This document shows, one piece after another, positions 44,349 through 51,070 of a stretch of DNA of 51,070 nt (positions are counted from its first letter, which is position 1; each line of letters opens with the position of its first letter). The notes below the pieces were generated by a model. It saw only the letters and a program-made list of their open reading frames with translations. It was not told the DNA's origin and made no database searches. The DNA comes from Myxococcales bacterium (lineage in GTDB: Bacteria > Myxococcota_A > Polyangia > Polyangiales > Ga0077539). A program made the position numbers and the translations under genes. Where the stretch lies: positions 1 through 51,070 of the forward strand of contig JAAFIF010000074.1 in the NCBI GenBank assembly GCA_013298625.1. The letters are read 5' to 3'.

Positions 44349-44687
44349 ATGAGAACAACGCGACTCTCGATGCTCGCAGCCGCGGCCTTCGCCGCGCTGA
44401 TGGGCTGCGGAACCGGCGTCGGCCCCAGCGAAACCGGCGCCTGCGGCAGCGGAAGCGGCGCCGCGCGCGCGCCGGCCGAAGTGTGCCTCGCCGCGAACGG
44501 AACCGAGTGCTCCAACACCGTCGTCAACCGCGTGTGCGTGGCCAACGCGTGGGTGTGCCCTGCGGGCTCGCTCGTTCGCGCGCAGTGCACGTGCGTCGGC
44601 GTCTGTGACGGGGGCGCGGGCGACGCGAGCGCGACCGTGGAGGACGCAAACCCCGACGCAAACCCCGACGCCTCGGCGCAGGACTGA
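44349..44687 (+). CDS. Small Cys-rich lipoprotein, 112 aa
   Basis: ATG 44349. Signal peptide MRTTRLSMLAAAAFAALMGC ends in a lipobox. The mature part has eight further cysteines in about 70 residues (for example TECSNTVVNRVCVANAWVC), suggesting a disulfide-stabilised module, and ends in an acidic ANPDANPD repeat. No family recognised. It starts 14 bp after the membrane protein gene and precedes the next gene by 3 bp, so it is part of the same run. Confidence 0.75.
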   Translation: MRTTRLSMLAAAAFAALMGCGTGVGPSETGACGSGSGAARAPAEVCLAANGTECSNTVVNRVCVANAWVCPAGSLVRAQCTCVGVCDGGAGDASATVEDANPDANPDASAQD

Positions 44688-44690
44688 CCC

Positions 44691-45407
44691 ATGCAGCGAA
44701 CTGGCGTCGACGTCATCATCACCGCGGCCGAGCTCTCGGACGCTCAGCGACCCGTCGCAGCGGCGCAGTTCATCAGCGATTTGTGGAACCGCTGGCTCCG
44801 CATCCACATGCGCAACCGCGTTCGCCGCGCCGCGTACGACCCGATTTTTCCGGGCGGATACATCGATTCGCAGGCGAAGGGCGCGCTTGCGACCGGGGCG
44901 TGGCGCTACGTCGACGGCGCGTTTCGCCTGCGCTTCGACGACGCGCTCGGTCTCGCTCGCGTTCACGCCATGGCCGCAGCGCACTTCACGACGCTCTCGT
45001 TTACGGTGCTCTCGATCGACGAGGATTTTCGACGCTCGATGCGCTTCGCGGGCTGGGCCTTCGACGCGCACCCCGACCCGATGTCCGTGATGAACGACGT
45101 CGACGCGCCGCTCATCGAGCTGCGCGGCGCGCTCTACGTGATCGTCGGGCCCGCCTCGGCGCCGTCGCTGATATCGCCGCACCCGACGCTGACGCTCGAG
45201 ATGGACGCGCTCGACGCCCGTGAGCGAGCGGCGGTGCTCGACGCCATCGAGCAACGCTGGTGCCAGTGTCAGCTCTGCGAGTACTACCGGCCGCGTGTTC
45301 CGAAGCAGCTCGCGACCAACGCCGCGCGCGCCGCGAAGGCCGCGGAGAAGGCGGCGATCGCTGAGGCTAAATCCAAGGCGAAGCCTGCGAAGAAGAAGGC
45401 TCGATGA
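44691..45407 (+). CDS. Uncharacterised protein with Lys/Ala-rich tail, 238 aa
   Basis: ATG 44691. Mixed alpha/beta protein with no export signal. A small cysteine cluster WCQCQLCEYYRP at about 200 could bind a metal. The last ~30 residues are a Lys/Ala helix (AAKAAEKAAIAEAKSKAK) resembling histone-H1-like or nucleic-acid-binding tails. Not a recognised family. The gene overlaps the next by 4 bp (ATGA). Confidence 0.7.
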   Translation: MQRTGVDVIITAAELSDAQRPVAAAQFISDLWNRWLRIHMRNRVRRAAYDPIFPGGYIDSQAKGALATGAWRYVDGAFRLRFDDALGLARVHAMAAAHFTTLSFTVLSIDEDFRRSMRFAGWAFDAHPDPMSVMNDVDAPLIELRGALYVIVGPASAPSLISPHPTLTLEMDALDARERAAVLDAIEQRWCQCQLCEYYRPRVPKQLATNAARAAKAAEKAAIAEAKSKAKPAKKKAR

Positions 45408-45676
45408 CCGCGCGCGCGCTCGCGTCGATCGTGGTGGCGACCGCTGCCTTCGCAGCTGGGCGCGACGCGGCGGCGCAGTCCGCGCGCTGCCCAGAGCCCA
45501 AGCTCAGGGTCACCCTCGAGTGGCCCGCGCCAAACGCCCGTCCGTCGGTCGCGCGCTGCCTCAACATCGCTGAGTTCTTGGCGATGTTTCGCGCGCGCAA
45601 CGTGTGGCGATGCACCGCGCCCACGGCGAGCCGCGAGGCGCGTTGCGTGGCGGTGATCGCTCGACGCGCTCCGTGA
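45404..45676 (+). CDS. Small secreted protein, 90 aa
   Basis: ATG 45404 overlaps the previous stop as ATGA. A signal peptide (MTARALASIVVATAAFAAG) with probable cleavage at AAAQ is followed by a 65-residue mature domain with four cysteines (ARC, ARC, WRC, ARC) spaced for two disulfides. Last gene of the plus-strand run beginning at 43317. It ends 24 bp from the convergent kinase gene. Confidence 0.65.
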   Translation: MTARALASIVVATAAFAAGRDAAAQSARCPEPKLRVTLEWPAPNARPSVARCLNIAEFLAMFRARNVWRCTAPTASREARCVAVIARRAP

Positions 45677-45700
45677 CGGCGCCGCTCGACCACGAGCGCG

Positions 45701-47494
45701 CTACGCGCCGACCTTCGCGACGAGCGTCGAGGTCGCGTCGGGATTGGTCTCGGCGCTCCGCGTGCGCTCGACGAGGTCCGCCCACGACTCCCACGACGTG
45801 GTGATCCCAGCGTCGTCGGCGAGGGCGGTGAGCGCGTCGCGCAGCTCTGTGGCGCTCGGACGCGCGCCGGTCGACTTGGCGAGGCATCGATGGACGAGGG
45901 CGCTGAGGGTCTGGGGGACGCCGCTCACTTTGCTGTCCAGCAGCGCAGGCTCGGCCATCGCGTGCGCAGCGAAGACCTCGCCCATCGTGGGCGCGTCGAA
46001 CGGCAGTCGACCGGCGACGGCGACGTAGAGCACCAGCGCGAGCGCGTACACATCGGTTCGGTCGTTGACCGCGGCGGGGTCCACGATCTGCTCGGGGGCC
46101 ATGTACCGCGGCGTTCCCAGCAGGACGCCCGAGCGCGTGGGGTTGGTCGAGACGAGCTCGGGCTCCTCGCTCGAAGCGCGGACGCGCGCGATGCCGAAGT
46201 CGAGCACCTTCACGCCGGGCCCCGTGCGCGTGAGCATGATGTTCTCGGGCTTGACGTCGCGGTGAACGATGTTCGCCGCGTGCGCGGTGCTGAGCGCGTC
46301 GGCGACGACCGCGATGAGCCGCGCGGCGATGGTCCACGGCATGGGGCCGAGCCGCTCGATCACCGTCGCGAGCGTCACTCCGTCGACCAGCTCGAGGATC
46401 TGAAAGAACTGCCCGTCGTCCGAGACGTCGACGGCCAGGCTCTTCACGATGGCCGAGTGGTTGACGCGCGCGGTGGCCTCGGCTTCGCGCAAGAATCGCT
46501 GCAGCTCCTCGAGCTCTTGCGCGCTCGCGGCCTGCAGGACCTTCACGGCGACGCGCTGGTCGGTGACGCGGTCGCGGCCGAGGTAGACCGCGCCCATTCC
46601 ACCGCGGCCGAGCAGCGAGAGGATCACGACGCGACCGCCGAGGACCGCGCCTTCGGGCAGCTGCCGCGCCTCGTTTTCTTTGGCGATGCGGGCGAGGGCG
46701 CGAGAGAGCTCACGCGAGCGCTCTTGCACTCGTTCGGCGAGCTGGGCGTTGAGCGCTTCGACCTCGGTGGCGCGCGCGACGATCTCGCGCACTTGATCGT
46801 CGACCCGCTGCTCGAGCTGGGCGTTGAGCGTTCGAAGCTCGGCGCCCTGCGCTTCGAGCGCGCTCTTTTGCTGCTCGATCGTGGTGCGGTCGTCGAACTC
46901 GCGCCGCGCGGCGCGCGCGACGGTGCGCGAGAGGGCGAAGGCGATGGCGGCGACCGTGAGCGCGCCGAGGTAGGCCGACGAGAGGCCCGCCGCGCTGCTC
47001 TGAGTGGCCCGCGCTCCCACGAGCACGACAGCGGTCCCGATCGCATATCCCGCGGCGGCGCCGCCGAAGGACGGGCGAAGGATAAACGCCGTCGCCAACG
47101 CGCCGAGCACGAAGGCGTGCACGCTGGTCGAGATGTGCTGATCGAACACCGTCGTCGACGAGGCGAAGAGCATGTACGCCACGAGCACGACGTCGGCGAT
47201 CCTGCGGTGCGCCGCGCGCACGTCGGCGGCGCTCTTCGCGGGCAGCGCCCACACGACCAGCGCGAGCGCGACGGCGATCGGAAGCGTCGCTGTGTTGACC
47301 AGCCAGAGTCCTCTTTGCCAACGCTGCTCGGCCAGCGGTTTGCTGAGGTCCACTGTGCGCAGCGCGAGCACGTGCGCGAGGTGAACGACGGCCATCACCG
47401 GCAGAAACACCCGCAGTCGGCGGACGTTGAGCAGCGCGAGCTCTTGCTCGACCGTGCGCACAGCGTCGCTCGAAGTGCCGTTGTCCTCTGTCAC
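45701..47494 (-). CDS. Ser/Thr kinase with six-TM sensor-like N-terminus and coiled coil
   Basis: A 597-aa protein from GTG 47494, selected over TTG 47539 because GAGGAG lies six bases upstream. About six membrane segments occupy residues 29-190, arranged like a MASE-type integral membrane sensor. A charged coiled coil runs 200-272 (LNAQLEQRVDDQVREIVARA). The kinase follows at the C-terminus: GRGGMG 296-301, K318, HRDVKPEN from 411, DFG 432-434, and GTPRYMAPEQ. This order (membrane sensor, coiled coil, kinase) is that of histidine kinases or diguanylate cyclases, with a Hanks kinase as output. Substrate unknown. Confidence 0.9.
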   Translation of the reverse strand: MTEDNGTSSDAVRTVEQELALLNVRRLRVFLPVMAVVHLAHVLALRTVDLSKPLAEQRWQRGLWLVNTATLPIAVALALVVWALPAKSAADVRAAHRRIADVVLVAYMLFASSTTVFDQHISTSVHAFVLGALATAFILRPSFGGAAAGYAIGTAVVLVGARATQSSAAGLSSAYLGALTVAAIAFALSRTVARAARREFDDRTTIEQQKSALEAQGAELRTLNAQLEQRVDDQVREIVARATEVEALNAQLAERVQERSRELSRALARIAKENEARQLPEGAVLGGRVVILSLLGRGGMGAVYLGRDRVTDQRVAVKVLQAASAQELEELQRFLREAEATARVNHSAIVKSLAVDVSDDGQFFQILELVDGVTLATVIERLGPMPWTIAARLIAVVADALSTAHAANIVHRDVKPENIMLTRTGPGVKVLDFGIARVRASSEEPELVSTNPTRSGVLLGTPRYMAPEQIVDPAAVNDRTDVYALALVLYVAVAGRLPFDAPTMGEVFAAHAMAEPALLDSKVSGVPQTLSALVHRCLAKSTGARPSATELRDALTALADDAGITTSWESWADLVERTRSAETNPDATSTLVAKVGA

Positions 47495-47663
47495 CGCTGG
47501 CTCCTCGCAGAGAGTGTACGAGCTGTGCCCGTCGCGCAACGCAGCGGTGTGATGCCGTGAAAGGCGCGGCGGTCGCGTCGCGCGCCGAGCGGTTTGCGAG
47601 TCTGACGTTTGTCATACGCGTCCGCTGGGCAGCGCCAGCGTCGCCGTGGCACAACGCAGCGCG

Positions 47664-48623
47664 ATGGCGAAGAGCAGCGCGCGCAACACGGTGTTGCACA
47701 AGTCGCAACACGAGTCGGATCCGCTCTCGGACCTGCGGCTGGTGCGCAGGGCGATCGAGGCGCGGTCGATCACGGCGGCGGCGCGAGCGATGGCGGTCTC
47801 GGTCTCGACCGTCACGCGCGCGGTGCAGCGAGTGGAGAAATCCCTGGGCGCCGCGCTGTTCGTGCGCAGCACGCGCGGGGTGGTGACGACCGAGGCGGGG
47901 AGGCAGTACGGCGAGCACCTCGCGCGGTGGCTCGGCGAAGAGGACGTGCTGAGGGCGCAGCTCGGCGCGGTGCGGGCGGCGAAGAAGGGGGCGCTGCGGG
48001 TGACTGTTCCGGTGTTTGTCGCAGAGCGGGTGCTGCCTGCGGTGATCGAGGCGATGTGCCGCGAGCACCCCGAGGTCGCGCTGGACGTGCACGCGAGCGA
48101 CGACTTTCGAGACCTGGTGACAGAGGGCTTCGACCTGGCGCTTCGCATGGGGCCGCTGCCGGACTCGAGCCTCGAAGCGCGCAAGCTGCTGAGCTTTCGT
48201 CGCGTGGTGTGCGCCGCTCCGTCGCTGCTCTCGACCGTGGGCACGCCGTCGCACCCGACGGCGCTCGCGCACTTGCCGTGCCTGCACTACGGCAGCGGCG
48301 CGGGGGCCGCGGTGTGGAAGCTCGTTCACGGCAGCGGCGAGGCGGTGCGCGTGAGCGTCAACCGCGTGTTTCGCAGCAACAACATCGCGCTGCTCTGCGC
48401 GCTCGCCGAGCAGGGCGTGGGCTTCGTTCGGCTGCCCGACTGGTCCGTCGGCGACGCCCTGCGCGCGGGCCGCCTCGTGCGCGTGCTCGACGCGTGGAGC
48501 GCCGATACGCCCAACAAGCTCCCCACCATGTACGCCGTCCACCCTCGCGACGCCGGAAAAGCCGGGCTCCGCGCGGCCTTCTTGCAGACCCTCGAGCGCG
48601 TCGCGGGGCAGCGCTCGCGCTGA
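47664..48623 (+). CDS. LysR-family transcriptional regulator
   Basis: About 319 aa from ATG 47664; GTG at 47646 or 47691 are alternatives, and none has a strong ribosome site. The LysR helix-turn-helix is clear: SITAAARAMAVSVSTVTRAV, then QRVEKSLGAALFVRSTRGV. The effector-binding domain follows (GALRVTVPVFVAERVLPAVI). A palindrome at 47683-47697 overlaps the GTG at 47691 and recurs in a longer form before the hydrolase gene downstream. This suggests autoregulation and control of that neighbour, and slightly favours the 47691 start. Confidence 0.88.
   Translation: MAKSSARNTVLHKSQHESDPLSDLRLVRRAIEARSITAAARAMAVSVSTVTRAVQRVEKSLGAALFVRSTRGVVTTEAGRQYGEHLARWLGEEDVLRAQLGAVRAAKKGALRVTVPVFVAERVLPAVIEAMCREHPEVALDVHASDDFRDLVTEGFDLALRMGPLPDSSLEARKLLSFRRVVCAAPSLLSTVGTPSHPTALAHLPCLHYGSGAGAAVWKLVHGSGEAVRVSVNRVFRSNNIALLCALAEQGVGFVRLPDWSVGDALRAGRLVRVLDAWSADTPNKLPTMYAVHPRDAGKAGLRAAFLQTLERVAGQRSR
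47683..47697. promoter_or_regulatory. Palindromic operator GCAACAC-G-GTGTTGC at the LysR start
   Basis: Seven-base perfect arms around one base. A further half-site GCAACAC starts at 47705, 22 bases after the first arm, about two helical turns. The same palindrome is found 20 bp after the LysR stop. Two-site arrangement and proximity suggest LysR binding. Confidence 0.55.
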
Positions 48624-48642
48624 GCCTCAACGGGCCGTTGCC

Positions 48643-48669
48643 GATCGCGCAACACCGTGTTGCGTGATC
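48643..48669. promoter_or_regulatory. 27-bp palindrome upstream of the hydrolase, shared with the LysR start
   Basis: Arms GATCGCGCAACAC and GTGTTGCGTGATC around a central C match as inverted repeats at 12 of 13 positions. The inner GCAACAC-N-GTGTTGC core is identical to the palindrome at 47683-47697. It lies 57 bp before the ATG at 48726, a normal operator position. Confidence 0.65.
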
Positions 48670-48725
48670 GAGGGGTTCACCGCGAGCGTCCGTCGGTCCA
48701 ACGATCGTCGGCGGAAGGTGAAGCC

Positions 48726-49649
48726 ATGAGCGAGCAACGACGATCGAGCAGCGAAGAGAGCTACAGCTTGCGAGCGGACGACGGCGTCGGCCTCGCGGCG
48801 CGCGTGTACACGCCGGACGGGCCGCAGCCTCGCAAGGGCGCGGTCTTGATCGCAGGCGCGATGGGCGTCGCGCAGAGCTTCTACCGGCACTTCGCCGAGT
48901 GGCTCGCGAGCGAGGGATTCGTGGCCGTGACCTTCGACTACCGCGGGATGGGCGAGTCCCGGCGCGGATCGTTGCGCGACGAGGGCGCGGACATCGAGAC
49001 GTGGGCGCGCTTGGACGCGGGCGCCGCGCTGCGCTCGCTCGCGCAGCGGTCCGAAGGGCTGCCGATCACGTGGGTCGGGCACAGCTTGGGCGCGCAGATC
49101 GTCGGAATGACCCCCGGCCACGAGCGCGTCGCGCGCGTGGTCACGGTCGCCGCGGGCAGCGGGTACTGGCGAGAGAACGCCCCCGCGCTGCGCAAGCGCG
49201 TGTGGATCTTCTGGTGGGGCGCGGTGCCGGTCGCGACGCCGTTGTTCGGATATTTTCCTGGCCGGATGCTGGGGATGGTGGGCGATCTGCCGAAGGGCGT
49301 GGTGCTGCAGTGGCGCAAGTGGTGCCTGCACCCCGAGTACGCCGTCGGCGCCGAGGGAGAGCGCATGCGCGAGGCCTTCGCGTCGGTGCGCGCCCCGATG
49401 GTGGCGCTCTCGTTCGACGACGACGAGATGATGTCCGAGGCCAACGTTCGCTCGCTGCACGCGATGTACAGCGGCGCGGCGGTGCGACACGTCCGCGTTC
49501 AATCGCTGCACCGCAAGAGCGCGCGCATCGGCCACTTCGGGTTCTTTCGTCGCGAGATGCGCGAGACGCTCTGGCCCGCGCTCGCGCGCGAACACCTCGC
49601 CGAACGGCCGCTCGAAGCCGCCAACACCTCGCCGATGACGGCCCGGTGA
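48726..49649 (+). CDS. Alpha/beta hydrolase
   Basis: A 307-aa protein from ATG 48726. The nucleophile elbow is GHSLGA (WVGHSLGAQIVG). The strand before it carries VTFDYRGMGESRR, and LIAGAMGVAQSFY supplies an oxyanion-hole region. A likely catalytic acid lies in ALSFDDDEMM and the His in RIGHFGFF near the end. A hydrophobic cap segment (VWIFWWGAVPVATPLFGYFPG) suggests a lipid-like or hydrophobic substrate. It has no signal peptide and is probably controlled by the LysR gene upstream through the 48643 palindrome. Confidence 0.88.
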   Translation: MSEQRRSSSEESYSLRADDGVGLAARVYTPDGPQPRKGAVLIAGAMGVAQSFYRHFAEWLASEGFVAVTFDYRGMGESRRGSLRDEGADIETWARLDAGAALRSLAQRSEGLPITWVGHSLGAQIVGMTPGHERVARVVTVAAGSGYWRENAPALRKRVWIFWWGAVPVATPLFGYFPGRMLGMVGDLPKGVVLQWRKWCLHPEYAVGAEGERMREAFASVRAPMVALSFDDDEMMSEANVRSLHAMYSGAAVRHVRVQSLHRKSARIGHFGFFRREMRETLWPALAREHLAERPLEAANTSPMTAR

Positions 49650-49753
49650 AATTCGAGAATTACCAAAAAATACCGCTGTGCTTGCGCGCTGCGCCGCGCT
49701 GTGTCATTGCTCGTATTGCCGGTGTTTTGCCGGTCGAAAGGGCGGGTTGGCGC

Positions 49754-51070
49754 ATGCAATGGCGAAGGGTGGTCGTGCTCGCGTTGGGTGTTCTCGCGGG
49801 CTGTGCGGAGAAGCGGTTCACCGACAGCAGTCGAACCGCGAACCGCGACGACGCGGGGCCGATGTTCGTCACCGACGGCAGGGCGATCCGCGACTTCGAC
49901 GCGGCCAACGAGCCGCCGCCGTTTGCGCGCGGGGGAGGTTCTGCGGGGACGAGCGGCTGTGGCTCGAACTGCAGCGGCACCTGCGTTCGCACATGCATCG
50001 GCGCCGCCGACCCGTGTGCTGGAGTCCAGTGCCCGGCCGGCCACACTTGCATCGATGGGGACTGCAACGCCGACTGCGTGTGCGGCGCGTGCATCGGCGT
50101 GCGCTGTCCAGCAGGCTCGTACTGCGACCGCCGAAACGGCGACTGCGTGGCGCTTCCGCAGTGCGACGGTCCATGTCCAACTGGAGAGGCCTGTGTCGAG
50201 TTTTGCCGTCCGCAGAACCCGTGTGATGGCGTCGCGTGTCCGCCTTCTCACCGGTGCGAACAAGGCGTTTGTGTGTTCGACCCGTGCAGCACCGTGCGAT
50301 GCGCGCGCGATGAGATCTGCAACATCGAAGGGCTGTGCGTCGAAGTCGTTTGCAGGCGACCGTCGTGCCCGCGGGGGTTGTCTCTCAACGAGGCAGGCGA
50401 GTGCGTGTGTGTTCCGCATTGCTCACCTGACGCCGCTTGTGGATCCCCTGATGGCTGCGGAGGACTTTGCTCCGACCTGTGCCCACCCGATCCCGATGCT
50501 GGCGGTGACGCTGCGCGTGAGGCCGGTCGGGATGGCGGCGATTCGGGCGGCGATGCCACGACGGCGGACGCGCGCGTCGGCATGGACAGCGGGCGCGGCG
50601 TCGATTCGGACGTACCCTCGCAGCCCGACGCGAGCGCGCCGTTCGACTCGGGCGTCGTTCACTGCACGCCGCGTTGCCCCGTCGGCGTCGCGTGCGGCGC
50701 GCCCGACGGCTGCGGCGGCGCGTGCCCAGGGCGCTGCAACGTGGGCGAGATGTGCGAGCTGTTCGGCGGCCGTGGCGCGTGCGTGTGCGCCCGTCGATGC
50801 CCGAGCACCGCGTGGTGCGGTCAAGACGACGGCTGCGGCGGTCGGTGCTACGGCCGCTGCCCCGAAGGGGCGCAGTGCGATCCATCGCTCACGCTCTGCC
50901 GCTGCCAGCCCTATTGCCCGCCCGACGCGTGGTGCGGGCAGGGCGACGGGTGCGGTGGTCGTTGCCGCGGGTGGTGCCCGCTCGGGCGCGGCTGCGACAC
51001 GAGCGGTCAGTGCAGCCTCTGCGCGCCGCACTGCCCACCAGGAACCGCGTGCGGCGCGAGCGACGGTTGC
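49754..51070 (+). CDS. Cys-rich tandem-repeat lipoprotein, 5' part (runs off the window)
   Basis: ATG 49754 begins a short lipoprotein signal (VLALGVLAGC). The frame stays open to the last base, 439 codons. The mature region has EGF-like disulfide modules (CAGVQCPAGHTCIDGDC), then an Asp/Gly/Ala linker (DGGDSGGDATTADARVG) and at least four units of the form CGxxDGCGGxCxGxCP, at about 50435, 50695, 50815 and 50935. Such repeats occur in large myxobacterial surface proteins. No enzymatic domain is visible in the part present. The 104-bp gap before it includes a short A/T-rich stretch (AATTACCAAAAAATACC) that could hold a promoter. Confidence 0.85.
   Translation, partial: MQWRRVVVLALGVLAGCAEKRFTDSSRTANRDDAGPMFVTDGRAIRDFDAANEPPPFARGGGSAGTSGCGSNCSGTCVRTCIGAADPCAGVQCPAGHTCIDGDCNADCVCGACIGVRCPAGSYCDRRNGDCVALPQCDGPCPTGEACVEFCRPQNPCDGVACPPSHRCEQGVCVFDPCSTVRCARDEICNIEGLCVEVVCRRPSCPRGLSLNEAGECVCVPHCSPDAACGSPDGCGGLCSDLCPPDPDAGGDAAREAGRDGGDSGGDATTADARVGMDSGRGVDSDVPSQPDASAPFDSGVVHCTPRCPVGVACGAPDGCGGACPGRCNVGEMCELFGGRGACVCARRCPSTAWCGQDDGCGGRCYGRCPEGAQCDPSLTLCRCQPYCPPDAWCGQGDGCGGRCRGWCPLGRGCDTSGQCSLCAPHCPPGTACGASDGC

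Noticed and set aside
44640..44675. Short GACGCAAACCCC tandem repeat considered as a regulatory iteron
   Set aside because: It is in frame within the small Cys-rich lipoprotein and simply encodes the acidic ANPDANPD tail.
1..51070. tRNA, rRNA, CRISPR array, phage or plasmid origin
   Set aside because: No cloverleaf-like tRNA, rRNA signature, regular spacer-repeat array or phage structural gene was noticed on either strand.

Overview
The window is a very GC-rich, gene-dense stretch of bacterial chromosome. It most likely comes from a myxobacterium (Myxococcota, Polyangiales/Sandaracinus-like). This is inferred from lipoproteins with Asp/Ser/Gly/Ala linkers behind lipoboxes, a MYXO-CTERM-like tail, DUF1592/DUF1552 pairs, membrane-anchored Hanks-type kinases, Cys-rich repeat lipoproteins, and frequent GTG/TTG starts with ATGA or TGATG overlaps. 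I saw no rRNA, tRNA or CRISPR array.

Layout. 1-1206 is a scar: a duplicated 285-bp gene fragment, a broken ISL3-type transposase and a leucine-rich-repeat remnant. 1361-7066 (minus) holds uncharacterised genes, a DUF7668-like protein, a membrane protein whose 3' end is the source of the duplication, and a MYXO-CTERM-like surface protein. 7130-10221 (minus) is a DUF1592 lipoprotein coupled to a DUF1552 protein; a second pair lies on the plus strand at 14437-17561. Between them are an RNA-ligase-like gene followed 11 bp later by an M60-like metallopeptidase, and a gene resembling methylpurine-DNA glycosylases. 17724-22493 encodes a propeller-like lipoprotein, an HExxH lipoprotein and an amine oxidase. 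A 193-bp perfect-armed inverted repeat separates this from a sirtuin fused to a lipoyl domain (22732-25200).

25502-34136 holds a DUF2071 protein, two related small proteins, a Ser/Thr kinase, a zinc-ribbon lipoprotein with YGxPPP motifs, two unknowns, an SPFH protein and a Cys-rich lipoprotein whose start lies inside another inverted repeat. 34263-40833 has an M28 peptidase, an E2-acyltransferase-like protein, an E3-like flavoprotein lacking the redox cysteines, and a penicillin-acylase-family lipoprotein. 40837-45676 has a CAP lipoprotein, a radical SAM/SPASM enzyme divergent from a second zinc-ribbon lipoprotein (mature end CYGLPPPP), then a run of small membrane or secreted genes. 45701-51070 has a six-TM coiled-coil kinase, a LysR regulator and an alpha/beta hydrolase that share a palindromic operator, and a Cys-rich lipoprotein running off the right edge.

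Best candidates for undescribed biology: (i) the TPR-like/sirtuin/lipoyl fusion, with E2-like and E3-like proteins of altered active sites 10 kb away; (ii) the radical SAM/SPASM enzyme beside a lipoprotein with an N-terminal zinc ribbon and a Cys-Tyr-Gly-x-Pro motif, with an orphan paralogue in the same window; (iii) the GGGGACGGTGTTCA inverted-repeat family that abuts gene starts. The functions proposed for these are inference.
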